From Candidatus Chlorobium masyuteum (GTDB lineage: Bacteria; Bacteroidota; Chlorobiia; Chlorobiales; Chlorobiaceae), in contig NZ_JAAORA010000009.1 in the NCBI RefSeq assembly GCF_011601315.1, positions 1 through 64,000 on the forward strand: DNA of 64,000 nt, in the 5' to 3' direction. Shown piece by piece: positions 10,101-17,257 of this stretch. Below the pieces are notes generated by a model. The model had not been told where the DNA came from, made no database searches, and saw only the letters and a list, made by a program, of their open reading frames with translations. Each line of letters starts with the position of its first letter. Within the stretch, counting starts at the first letter, position 1. The translations under genes and the position numbers were made by a program.

Positions 10101-11863
10101 CCAGAGTACTCACCGCTGCCGCTGCCGACGTTAAACGTGGTGGTTCCTTTGCCTGAGATGTTTCCGTTTCCGCTTATGGTTCCACCCGCGTTCATCGTCA
10201 GATTCAGTGTGTATGATGAACTACTGGTGCCAATGTTTGCATTCAGCAGAATGTTGTTCGCGGCAGTAAGCGTCAGTGTTGGTGTACCGGTGTTCGTACT
10301 TTTCGTAATCGCACTGCTGACTGTAATATTTCCATCTTCAGATCCACCGCCTGTTGTTGTTACCGTTACACTGGTTCCTGCATTGAGTGAGGTCAGCAGT
10401 TGACCCGTACTGAGTATTGTCGAACCGGATGCATTCGGTGTCCAGATATTGGGATTTGCTCCACCCCATCCACCGCCTGCATCAGCAGAACCTGCGATTG
10501 TGACATTGTACGGGTCAAAGAGCCAGAGGCCGCTGCTTCCATTCAGCGCGGAAGCTCCGCCCTTTGATCCCTCTACATCCAGCCAGTGACCGGAAGTCTC
10601 GATTCTTCCACCGTCACCACTGTTGGCTCCGCCCTTCGCTTCAAAGGTACCGTAAGCACGGGTGACGGAGTCCGGGTTGGTCACGTCCGACCACGCTACC
10701 ACGGTGCCGCCATTGCCGGTGTCGATGGCACTCGCTTCAAGCAGAGCTCCCGGCTCAACAATGGTGCCGGTCGCCTGACGAACCGAACTGGCGCTGTTCT
10801 GCCAGCTTCCGCCAACCAGTACCTCTCCTCCGCCGGTTGCGCCCGAAGCGGTGAGGTGTGCTCCAGCCTTCACCAGAACACGATCTCCCGTAGCAATCAC
10901 CGAACCGCCCTTTCCGTCTGGCGAGGATGCATCCACTTTGCCGGCTATCATCGTCATGCCGCCCTCGGCGTCAAGAATAATCCGGCCGCCTCTCGCCTGC
11001 AGGCTTCTTGCCTCAATAATTCCGCTGTTGTTCACCACCGACTGAACCAGGGCATCGGCCGCTTTGGCCGTCATGATCACCCGGCCGCCATCAGCCTTGA
11101 TCAATCCATTATTTTCGGCCAGGGCGTCTACAGCTCCCTGAGCAACCGTAAGGGTGATGAGTCCGTCTCCATGGAAATCAAGAGATACCTGATTGCCTGC
11201 AGCCAGCGCCACGCTTCCGCCAGGGGCCGTGACGCTCCCCTCGTTGGTTACTTTGGGGGCGATCAGCGCCACCACACCTCCCGGCATGGCCGTTATAGCT
11301 CCCTGATTGATAACTTGACCGGCACTGCCGCTGTTGCTGAATCTATACCTGCCGGAAAGGAAGTCGCTATCGAGCATATTGAGCGACGAGGCGACCAGAC
11401 CACCGACATCAACACGTGCTGTACTGCCGAAAATAATGCCCGAGGGGTTAAGCAGGAATACCCGGCCGTTGGCCGAGAGCGAACCCATGATCTGGGTGGG
11501 GTTCTGGTCGGTGATGCGGTTGAGAGCTGCTGATGAGCTGTTGGGCTGGTTGAAACGCACTCCGGCACCGGCTCCGATGTTGAAACTCTGCCAGTTCGCA
11601 ATCATCTGCGGTGTTGACTGGTTCACGGTCAACTGAGTGCCGCTGGTGGTAATGGTTCCCTCCCCGGAGGTGATCACACCGCCCGAAGGGAGGGAGCCGG
11701 GATCAAGGGCATAGGCCCGCTCTGCGGAGGCAAACAGCGCGATGAGAACCGCAAGACTTTTGAGCCTTGATTTGGGTACACCTCCATTGGTCTTGACCTT
11801 CTCGGAAACGACGATCCACCGCTCCTTCGATTTCGACCAGATGATGTTGAAAACCCTGTTCAC
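4175..11863 (-). CDS. TpsA-type giant filamentous haemagglutinin-like adhesin
   Basis: A 2562-residue exoprotein expected to be exported by Sec and then through a TpsB pore. From a GTG start it shows an ESPR (about residues 1-24), a signal peptide ending near residue 52 (ASAERAYA|LDPG), and a TPS domain (about 53-330) with NRITDQNPTQIMGSL and NPSGIIFG. Long stretches of autotransporter-associated beta-strand repeats follow (patterns like GTLTLSGANTYSGGTTVS). Residues about 1076-1619 are 2.5 nearly identical 212-residue tandem repeats. Two MBG-like segments (about 1890-2070) and three 87-residue YDG-type repeats (VYDATTTATL, about 2076-2336) come next, then a Ser/Thr/Pro/Ala-rich linker and a C-terminal Ig-like domain. 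The stop is 36 bp before cobU, and the sapC-like gene ends 56 bp upstream. Adhesion or aggregation is likely from the family, but the target is unknown. Confidence 0.93.
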   Translation of the reverse strand: MNRVFNIIWSKSKERWIVVSEKVKTNGGVPKSRLKSLAVLIALFASAERAYALDPGSLPSGGVITSGEGTITTSGTQLTVNQSTPQMIANWQSFNIGAGAGVRFNQPNSSSAALNRITDQNPTQIMGSLSANGRVFLLNPSGIIFGSTARVDVGGLVASSLNMLDSDFLSGRYRFSNSGSAGQVINQGAITAMPGGVVALIAPKVTNEGSVTAPGGSVALAAGNQVSLDFHGDGLITLTVAQGAVDALAENNGLIKADGGRVIMTAKAADALVQSVVNNSGIIEARSLQARGGRIILDAEGGMTMIAGKVDASSPDGKGGSVIATGDRVLVKAGAHLTASGATGGGEVLVGGSWQNSASSVRQATGTIVEPGALLEASAIDTGNGGTVVAWSDVTNPDSVTRAYGTFEAKGGANSGDGGRIETSGHWLDVEGSKGGASALNGSSGLWLFDPYNVTIAGSADAGGGWGGANPNIWTPNASGSTILSTGQLLTSLNAGTSVTVTTTGGGSEDGNITVSSAITKSTNTGTPTLTLTAANNILLNANIGTSSSSYTLNLTMNAGGTISGNGNISGKGTTTFNVGSGSGEYSGAISDITGSTRSVTKSGTGTLILSGVSSYQGTTTVSNGVIKLGSSGNDANSPLGKTAGNTSVISGATLDLNGYTLVLPEPLTIAGTGYSGAGALTNTAVSVGGGSSTTTYSGPITVNSPASILVNTANAQITLSGTVNSTAILTFGGSVVGCTLSGVYSNTGNCVKDGTGTWTLSGNNTYSGSTTISAGTLIVSNSTGLGSSNQGTTVSATGTLNINNVAISNEDLSLIGTLITTGTASWGGTTKGTITLGAGTPTFGGTGTLTVSKAIAGSSRTLTKIDSGTLILSAANSYTGLTTVSGGTLQYGINNALSSGGVTVNGSGVVFDIGVYSDTIGAVTLTNGSITGTTGVLTGTSYLINNDSGTTTVSAILGGTNKALTKSGAGTVTLSGVNTYTGATTISNGTLTLDATGSIAASSGVANSGSFTIGGNKVIDSLTGAGSTALDSYILTIGDSDNTSGTYSGVLSGTGGITKAGSGTLTLSGTNTYTGGTTVSDGTLSIGAGGASGSISDTGTLSNSGAVVFNRSDDFSYGGKISGAGSLTKSGNGTLTLSGTTSDYSGAVTVSGGTLKLGHSSALGTTGGGVTVSDTATLDLNGISIGDEALTLNGLGVGTNGALINSSGTAVTYGGLLTLGSASSIVSGNGNIILSNTGTITGSGFGLTLGGTASGSSIASIVGTGTGTLTKSGTGTWSLSGANTYSGGTTVSTGTLSIGSGGASGSISDTGTLSNSGAVVFNRSNDFTYGGKISGAGSLTKSGNGTLTLSGTTSDYSGAVTVSVGTLKLGHSSAMGTTAGGVTVSDTATLDLNGISIGDEALTLNGLGVGTNGALINSSGTAATYGGLLTLGSASSIVSGNGNIILSNTGTITGSGFGLTLGGTASGSSIASIVGTGTGTLTKSGTGTWSLSGANTYSGGTTVSTGTLSIGSGGASGSISDTGTLSNSGAVVFNRSNDFTYGGKISGAGSLTKSGNGTLTLSGTTSDYSGAVTVSAGTLKLGHSSAMGTTAGGVTVSDTATLDLNGISIGDEALTLNGLGVGGTAGALTNSSTTASTYGGLITLASGSRIVSNSGTALTLSGTINGGYALGINGSGSVTLGGTIGNSTPLASFTGDSATSLFINGGSVKTTGVHSYSGATTFGAGAGTTLTTTNSSISGSGVVTATAGAVTFVAGSGTVTFNNTSNNFSSVTVTSAGAVSLIDTNALTISGIAASGTVDVATLSGDLTVSGNLSTTDGSATAIRVNAGKSAAAGTSTGGNIIVSGTPLITLGTGGIASFYTGSISGSTGLSAFIGTGTGRFRYNSDESASNYTTVLAAGKNAIYREQPTVTVTAANETITYGTTPTLDYTISGEQNSDTKAQALSGGLSVSSSTSSSGKYTAGTHTIGQSGLTSLLGYGISYVSKTLTVDQKQLQVTAIGDGSSTYGNSLVYGAVTDNRITGDVVDVTRTLVNASLSTSGNTKVGSYKQKASGITGTDSANYSWGGDFTTTTENYAISRANLTVSGLSVSNKVYDATTTATLSGTARVTPIGSDVVTLGGTPSGAFADKNVGAGKAVSVTGNTISGTDAANYNLQQQSALSAEITRANLTVIGLSASNKVYDATTTATLTGTARVTPLGSDVVTVGGTPAGTFADRNVGTEKSVTVTGSTISGRDASNYTLLQQSALSAEISRANLTVSGLSASNKVYDATTTATLTGTAKVTPLGSDVVTLGGTPAGTFADRNVGKGKSVTVTGSTISGADAANYNLQQQSGLTADISEAPVTETESTTASETILPIIKATPASPAGATVSSLMPANPITTTAPASSASITVAPLTVTNTQAVAPVGSSIELAPVMNLDNLSDMKSGDVSSTVAMTTGGGMTSDISQASLPVTGSSPGSDTQAPFTGVINVFLGGKLVRQTVNTVIPLPDEIKTGLTQGVGGERVTLLNGSPLPSWLSYNSGTRTFKILNPPGETFHIKVRVQDQSRSWVVDIASNKSST
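4855..5637 (-). repeat. Three 261-bp YDG-domain repeats inside tpsA
   Basis: Three consecutive 87-residue units each carry SNKVYDATTTATL, GSDVVT and an NYxLxQQS segment. The DNA period is 261 bp, measured from the recurring tgtagttt at 4882, 5143 and 5404. YDG repeats are stalk-like modules of large bacterial adhesins. Confidence 0.85.
7005..8635 (-). repeat. Near-identical 636-bp tandem repeats inside tpsA (about 2.5 copies)
   Basis: Sequence at 7194-7751 recurs at 7830-8387 with only a few substitutions, and a third partial copy continues from about 8466 to about 8635. The period is 636 bp (212 codons), so the frame is kept. Such identity between units points to recent duplication or conversion and potential for length variation. 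Boundaries are approximate. Confidence 0.85.
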
Positions 11864-11919
11864 TGTCGGTTATGTTGATGCAACCTTACACAACATGTTT
11901 ATAACCCCTTCTGTTTTGT

Positions 11920-12666
11920 TCAACGTTGTGTTCCCTGAACCTTTCGCTCCACAAGAGCATCAACGTTGCGCAGGGAGAGCAGATGCGCATGAATCAGCGC
12001 CAGTGCGCCGCTGCGGAACAATTTTGTTACTTCGCTATCTGAAAGCTGTGCAAGCTTCTCCTCATCAACCACAAGCAGACCATTGAGTGCAATAGGGCTC
12101 CCTTCTGCCGGAGTCGCCTGCAGATCAACCGCTCTGATCAATCCATATTCGGCAAGCTGGGCGCCGAACTGCCGTGCCCGATCCATCTGAAGAAGATAGT
12201 CCTGAAGAAAAGCCTGGATTTCAAGCATTTTCGGTGCAGGCTCTCCATCCTCAAAAAGCGGAAGGCCACCCTCCAGATTAAAGCCGTCAAAATCCTCGTC
12301 AAAACAGACCGTGGTCTGACCCTCAGTACCGTCCGTGGTAATGAACGGGTAGCGTCTGATGTATGCCGGTATATAGCGGCCGTGCCAGGCACCCTCATCA
12401 TCAACAAAAAGGTTTTCATTCTCCTCAAGCCCTAAAAGTGCGACAGGAAGAATGGCATTGTCGGAGGTATTGCTGAAAATAATCGGATAGAAACGGCCGG
12501 CATCAAAAAATTCTGCCGTTGCAAGCAGAACAGTCCGGGCTGATGCGGCATACCGGTATCCTTCCGGACTCGGGCTGACGGTCAGAGATGCATGAGCCTC
12601 CCTGTTAAGCGGAATCGGACGACTGTAAAACAGTGGCAGATTCTCAAGTGGTATATTTTGTTCCAT
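11920..12666 (-). CDS. SapC-family protein
   Basis: A 248-residue protein matching the SapC family, first named from an S-layer locus of Campylobacter; its biochemical role is not established. Visible family traits are an N-terminal PLFYSRPIPLNREAH segment, the central YIPAYIRRYPF, a CFDEDFDGF segment, and LFxDGEPAPKML followed by a C-terminal helical part. There is no signal peptide or membrane segment, so it is probably cytosolic. The ATG at 12666 is preceded by 188 bp after tpsB, and its stop is 56 bp before tpsA, so it lies between the pore gene and its substrate gene on the same strand. That position suggests a role in making or exporting the adhesin, which is inference. Confidence 0.82.
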   Translation of the reverse strand: MEQNIPLENLPLFYSRPIPLNREAHASLTVSPSPEGYRYAASARTVLLATAEFFDAGRFYPIIFSNTSDNAILPVALLGLEENENLFVDDEGAWHGRYIPAYIRRYPFITTDGTEGQTTVCFDEDFDGFNLEGGLPLFEDGEPAPKMLEIQAFLQDYLLQMDRARQFGAQLAEYGLIRAVDLQATPAEGSPIALNGLLVVDEEKLAQLSDSEVTKLFRSGALALIHAHLLSLRNVDALVERKVQGTQR

Positions 12667-12854
12667 TTTTATGGTCGGTTTATCTGGTTAACAACTACTC
12701 TTGTTTAAAATTTGTCTGCTGCTTTTGACAAGAAACTTTGTCAATGAGTGGTTCAGCTCTGCTTACTTGTTAAAATCAAAGGTTTAAAAGATATAATATA
12801 CGTATAGTGAAAAGAAATACTGCAACCTTGCGTCTCACGAGCTAACACTCTTTG

Positions 12855-14612
12855 CTAAAAGGAGAAGAGTGCCATAAGCCACATACGGCTCTTGTCACTC
12901 CTGCCGTCCGAGTTATTTCCGGCAACGCTTCGTCCCGGATTATCTCCGATCACCCATGCCCAGCTTCCCCGTAATGTCAATCTCCCGTCAATAGCATAAG
13001 TGATACCGAATCCGGCTCCACGAAGCCAGTAACTGTTCAGATTGGTTGCTGTAGCCGGAATCTCCACCTCGTGCTTCTGGAGTCTGATATGTCCGGCATC
13101 ATAGAACCCGCTGAACTGAAGACTTCCCCATCCCTTCGGGACTGGAGGCGAATATCGGATCTCAGCATTCAGCAACTCGCCTTCATCTCCTGAAGCCTCA
13201 CTGATTGGATAGGCCCGAACACCGTTCGGCCCTCCAAGAGAGAATTTTTCACTGCTGTCAAGCAGGTCATCGGCTCTCTGGCCACTCACAGAAACATTGA
13301 GATTGATCTTCTCTGTCAGGCGCTGCTGGCGCATAACGGTAACATTCAGACGGGCATAACGGCCTTCGCCCCTGTTTGTAGCAGCGGCGGCGGCGAGCTG
13401 GTTGGCTTCATGCACGGTTCCGGCAGTCACCGCTACATTCAGGCTGCTGTATCCCCCGCCTAAAATCGTATCGTAATGGTCTGCGCTGGTCGTGAAGAGC
13501 ACACTGTTTACCCTCTTGTGATGGAGTTCAATGTCATATTGACTATCGATAAGTGACTTGTTGCTGTACGAAATGCTCGTTATGATATTTCCCGCCCTGC
13601 TCCGGTGAATCGGATAACTCAATCCGGCGTCAATACTGCTGCTCTTTCCACCATATTGAAGGATCAGAAGATCACTTCCAAGCTCGTAGTTCATAGCGGT
13701 GTAGGCAAGGTTTCCCTTGAGTCCGTCATAACCAATGGGAAAGAGATAGCCGACACGTCCCTGACGCAGTCGTTCTCCCTCTGTCAGCAGTAAGGTTACC
13801 TGGTCACCGCAGCAGAAAGGGTCATCGAAAGAGAACATGGAGTTGGCTCGCCACTCCCCGGTGTAGAGATTGCCCTGATTATCAGTCCAGATAGATCCTG
13901 AAAACACAGGACCTTCAGCTACGGCAAGCTCTACTCCACTGGTGCCGGTCATGGTACCGGGAGAAAGGGAGGCCCGGGCTGAGATACCCGGCAGATCGCT
14001 GATGAGCAGCACCGAACGCTCAAGCGCACGCTCATTGATCGGCTTGCCTGCCTCCAGGGCGCTCTTGACAAAGCCTCGAAGTTTTTTATCGGATATTCTT
14101 ACCTGTTTGTCGCGGTTTATGGTAAGGTTTCCGTCACTTTTACCCGGAGTAACGGCAATTTCAATAGTACCCATGGTGACATCCTGTTTGGGCAGATATG
14201 CCCGCGCAAGAAACCACCCCTTCTGCTTGAGATATGCAGTAACCTTCTCCGCTTCGCCGGACAGTTCTGCGAATGAGAGCTTTTTGCCGACAGCTCCCGC
14301 AACAACCGCCTGAAGCTCGGCTTCCGTTGCAAGACCTTCATAACCCGAAAAAACAAAAGCGTTAACATTGACACGCAGCGTACTTTCATCCGAAGGGGGC
14401 GCTTCCTTTACCGGCGCGGAAAAAGGCAATTGAGGAAGGTTCTGCATCTGATTCTGTTGATCACGCAAAATACTTCCGGCATCAGGAATTGGATTGGCGA
14501 AAAGAGGAGCTGAAGATAAGAGCAGCGATATTGAACCTATGGCAATGGCGACTGCGCGACACATAACGTGCTTATCGTAATGAAGATTATATCGTTCCGA
14601 TAATTTCATCAC
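12855..14612 (-). CDS. TpsB outer-membrane transporter of the ShlB/FhaC/HecB family
   Basis: A 585-residue outer-membrane beta-barrel that recognises the TPS domain of its partner and moves it across the outer membrane. An N-terminal signal peptide ends near FANP (about residue 42). A proline/glutamine-rich segment leads to a POTRA_2 domain (about 75-160: VNVNAFVFSGYEG ... LKQKGWFLARAYLP). The C-terminal barrel contains GGPNGVRAYP, the L6-loop VRxY motif of Omp85/TpsB proteins, and the chain ends in phenylalanine as outer-membrane barrels do. The start at 14612 is supported by the signal peptide. It heads the tpsB-sapC-tpsA order, and its upstream region shares motifs with that of the second tpsA. 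Confidence 0.93.
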   Translation of the reverse strand: MMKLSERYNLHYDKHVMCRAVAIAIGSISLLLSSAPLFANPIPDAGSILRDQQNQMQNLPQLPFSAPVKEAPPSDESTLRVNVNAFVFSGYEGLATEAELQAVVAGAVGKKLSFAELSGEAEKVTAYLKQKGWFLARAYLPKQDVTMGTIEIAVTPGKSDGNLTINRDKQVRISDKKLRGFVKSALEAGKPINERALERSVLLISDLPGISARASLSPGTMTGTSGVELAVAEGPVFSGSIWTDNQGNLYTGEWRANSMFSFDDPFCCGDQVTLLLTEGERLRQGRVGYLFPIGYDGLKGNLAYTAMNYELGSDLLILQYGGKSSSIDAGLSYPIHRSRAGNIITSISYSNKSLIDSQYDIELHHKRVNSVLFTTSADHYDTILGGGYSSLNVAVTAGTVHEANQLAAAAATNRGEGRYARLNVTVMRQQRLTEKINLNVSVSGQRADDLLDSSEKFSLGGPNGVRAYPISEASGDEGELLNAEIRYSPPVPKGWGSLQFSGFYDAGHIRLQKHEVEIPATATNLNSYWLRGAGFGITYAIDGRLTLRGSWAWVIGDNPGRSVAGNNSDGRSDKSRMWLMALFSF

Positions 14613-14877
14613 AAAAGATCCTCCGGTTTTTGTTCAACAGAACATGTTAATAACGTCAGATTGTCAAGATGGTGTCAATAAAAACCGCCACCGGAACAAC
14701 ACCATTCATCAGCGAATTACAATCACTTTTAACTTCTAAATTTATGTGCAAATAGCGGGCCACTCTAATTACCAGAAAGAAACCATCACCGGAAAGCCCG
14801 AAATTCGCGGTCTGTAGGCCGTTCCATCACTATTTCAGCACTTCGCCATCCCCCGGAAGTGTCTCGATATCCATAAC

Positions 14878-14924
14878 TGTCTCAATATGAGGCACATTAT
14901 TGATTTATGAGCATATTGTGACAC
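14878..14924. promoter_or_regulatory. TGTCTCA-N3-TGAGGCA palindrome plus ATGAGCA-N4-GTGACAC block
   Basis: TGTCTCAATATGAGGCA (14878-14894) is, apart from its 3-bp centre, the reverse complement of the element at 3211-3227. ATGAGCA-TATT-GTGACAC follows at 14907-14924 with the same 29-bp offset. The site lies about 270 bp upstream of the tpsB start. Confidence 0.5.
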
Positions 14925-15138
14925 AATTCAAGACATTTACAGGCATCAGCCAAAGGAATCGAAAGAAGATATTCTCCCATATATTTCCTGTCAGCCGACG
15001 AATAAACAACAACAAAAGCCCACCAGCATAAGTCATATCTTACTTATCTATAGCTATTTAGAAACATCCAAAACAGGGTTTTCACTCAAAACACCATGAA
15101 CGTTTAAACACCGAAGATCAATCGGGAAAATAAACGTA

Positions 15139-15171
15139 TTTGTCTCATATTTGTCTCATATTCGTCTCATG
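15139..15171. repeat. Triple 11-bp direct repeat, TTTGTCTCATA
   Basis: Three head-to-tail units, TTTGTCTCATA, TTTGTCTCATA and TTCGTCTCATG, sit with an exact 11-bp period about 530 bp upstream of tpsB. Too short and too regular for CRISPR; the spacing suits tandem response-regulator binding. A diverged counterpart lies at 3477-3509. Confidence 0.6.
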
Positions 15172-15260
15172 TGTTCCGGATAAGAAGAGGGTTATCGTGC
15201 AGTAAATCTGGCATGAACGGTGACGTGATCGCGAAGAGGATGTCGAAAATAAAACGGATA

Positions 15261-15306
15261 AAACGCAGAAAAGCGGAATCAGGGTTGATTCCGCTTTTCT
15301 GCGTTT
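15261..15306. terminator. Strong bidirectional intrinsic terminator downstream of aclA
   Basis: A 21-bp perfect stem (15261-15281 with 15286-15306) closes a 4-nt GGGT loop. A T-run follows on the plus strand and a TTTTATCCG tract on the minus strand. It lies about 60 bp past the aclA stop and should also insulate the TPS upstream region. Confidence 0.88.
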
Positions 15307-15364
15307 TTAGAAGGCATACTTCGCTTTCAGAATTGAACAGCTCAACTCTTGACAACGAAGCGGC

Positions 15365-17197
15365 TTACTTTTTTTCCGGTACTTCGCGCTCTTCTTTTAC
15401 TGCATAGTTGATCAGGTAATCGTAGAGTCTGATAAGACGTGAATTCTGATTATTCTGATCAATCCAGTGCCCGATCATTCCTATAGTGCGGGCCAGAACA
15501 AAGAAGCCGTTCAGTGAGTACTCCGGGAAATCAAGGTCAACAAGAATACAGCCGATGGTACCATCAACGTTAAGGATAAGATTATCCTTTTTGGCTGTCG
15601 TAACCTTTTCGACTTCGAGAGCATAGTCCAGACAAGGGGTGTGGAGCGTGGTCTGGTTTTTAACGTAATCAACCAGATACTTCACCCTTTTGTCAGGGTT
15701 TTTAAGACTCTTTACCCTGTGACCGATACCGGGAACCGGACCGACATTCTGCTTCATCCAGGAGAGAAAGCCGGAAATATCATTGGGATACTCCTTGACG
15801 CCGTACTTGAAATATTTACCGGCATTGGTCACGGCTCCGCCGAATCGGGGGCCGATCATGGTCATACCGGCCGATACAGCCTGAGGCAGGTCAATTCCGG
15901 CACATGCGGCAATAATGGAACCGAAAGCTCCGGAGACCGCCGGGCCATGGTCGGCAGAGATCATGATGATGCGCTTGATGATCTCCGACTCCTCTCTGGA
16001 TGGAAGTTTCTTGTTCCAGAGAAGACCGATAACATCCTCAATACCATACCCTTTCTCACAGAGTTCGGAGGCGGCATAACCGACATAACGGGGCTCTTCA
16101 CCACGATCATCGGAGATGGTGGTACGAATAAGCGGCTCAACGATAACCTCACCCTGCTTCATGACCTCCTGAACACTTGGAGGAAGTGCCGGGAGAAGCT
16201 TTTCATCGAGTTCCGGTTCCGGCTTGATCACTCCGCTTGCAAGCAACTCCTGATAGACCTGCTTGATGGCTTTGCTGAGTCCGCCGAACGTATCCGGCAC
16301 GACAGCGCCGGCATCACGCAGTGCGTTCATTTTGGAGCGTGCAGAGCCAAGACCCTTCTTGCCCTCCTTGGCTCCGGCATGACCGAATTTCATACCCTGG
16401 GGAAGCACCTCCTGACAGGTTCCGCCGATTGCGGCAATAACCTTGATGCGGCGTACTTCAGCTCCGAGCCAATCTGCAGCCTCCTCTTCAAGCGTACCGC
16501 CGACTTCGCCGACAATAACAACCGCCTTGGTCTCGGGATCATTTTCAAACATCTCAAGGTAGGTGACAAAGTCCGTTCCCGGATAGGAGTCACCGCCGAT
16601 TGCAACGGCTGTTGTGACACCGTTACCGTTCTGGGCGCAGAGCCACATGGCCTCGTTGGAGAGTCCGCCCGACTTTGTAATAACGCCGAATGATCCGGAG
16701 CGATAGAGGTTACAAAGCTTCAGATTTTTATACTCGCCACCGATAACACCGAGACGGCACTCACCGGCAGAAAGGATACCGATAGAGGATGGGCCGTTGA
16801 AAATCTTGCCCGTTTCAAGCGCATACTTGCGCAGCCGCTTGGCATCTTTTTCCGGCACACCTTCCGTGATCATGGAGACAAGCTTGATGCCCTTTGCATC
16901 GAGAGCCTCCTTTGCTGACTGATAGGCTCTTGATGAGCCGATATAGATCAGTGCGGTATTGATCTGAGGATTTTCCTCAAGTGCCTGTTCAAGCGATGAG
17001 TAAACAGTAACATTATTCAGCTCACCACCGCGATATATCTCTTTCTGCTGGCCCTCTTCAGGCGGGTAGACAAAAGCCTGGACTGTCAAAGGCCGGTTGA
17101 TCAGAAAGTCGAACTGGGCCATACGCCTGGCGGCATTCAATCCGGCAACACCGCCTATGATGACCGCTCGTGTTTCCTTATTTGCTAAAATGCTCAC
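15365..17197 (-). CDS. aclA: ATP-citrate lyase, large subunit
   Basis: Together with AclB it cleaves citrate with ATP and CoA to acetyl-CoA and oxaloacetate, the step that makes the TCA cycle run reductively for CO2 fixation. The first about 320 residues resemble succinyl-CoA synthetase alpha: a Rossmann-like CoA-binding region, KSGGLS near 175-180, and the phospho-histidine loop FGHAGAKEG with His273. The C-terminal half is citrate-synthase-like (HGPAVSGAFGS, PVPGIGHRV). The length of 610 residues agrees with the Chlorobium limicola subunit. It lies 60 bp downstream of aclB in the order known for green sulfur bacteria and ends before a strong terminator. Confidence 0.96.
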   Translation of the reverse strand: MSILANKETRAVIIGGVAGLNAARRMAQFDFLINRPLTVQAFVYPPEEGQQKEIYRGGELNNVTVYSSLEQALEENPQINTALIYIGSSRAYQSAKEALDAKGIKLVSMITEGVPEKDAKRLRKYALETGKIFNGPSSIGILSAGECRLGVIGGEYKNLKLCNLYRSGSFGVITKSGGLSNEAMWLCAQNGNGVTTAVAIGGDSYPGTDFVTYLEMFENDPETKAVVIVGEVGGTLEEEAADWLGAEVRRIKVIAAIGGTCQEVLPQGMKFGHAGAKEGKKGLGSARSKMNALRDAGAVVPDTFGGLSKAIKQVYQELLASGVIKPEPELDEKLLPALPPSVQEVMKQGEVIVEPLIRTTISDDRGEEPRYVGYAASELCEKGYGIEDVIGLLWNKKLPSREESEIIKRIIMISADHGPAVSGAFGSIIAACAGIDLPQAVSAGMTMIGPRFGGAVTNAGKYFKYGVKEYPNDISGFLSWMKQNVGPVPGIGHRVKSLKNPDKRVKYLVDYVKNQTTLHTPCLDYALEVEKVTTAKKDNLILNVDGTIGCILVDLDFPEYSLNGFFVLARTIGMIGHWIDQNNQNSRLIRLYDYLINYAVKEEREVPEKK

Positions 17198-17257
17198 GAT
17201 TCTTTCCGGTTAATAATTAGAAGTTTCTCTTTTTTGCTTTCCTGCGGAAAGCGCTCC

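Larger units (their letters stand above)
14613..15260. other. Long upstream region of tpsB, no coding gene seen
   Basis: About 650 bp lie between tpsB and the terminator downstream of aclA. I see no gene here. The stretch carries the TGTCTCA-type palindrome at 14878-14894 and the triple 11-bp repeat at 15139-15171, in the same order and at similar distances from the start codon as in front of the left tpsA. Confidence 0.6.

Noticed and set aside
10586-11533. Long plus-strand reading frame opposite the TPS domain of tpsA (about 315 codons)
   Set aside because: It lies antisense to a well-supported adhesin domain, recurs in part opposite the left tpsA, and has no family motif. It results from the codon bias of the true gene.
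15139-15171. Possible CRISPR array
   Set aside because: The units are 11 bp, contiguous and only three, with no spacers and no cas genes nearby.
15167-15355. 62-codon minus-strand frame downstream of aclA
   Set aside because: It contains the whole terminator hairpin as coding sequence and shows no family resemblance.
15641-16693. Plus-strand frame of about 350 codons opposite aclA
   Set aside because: aclA carries all expected catalytic motifs across this interval; the opposite frame has none.
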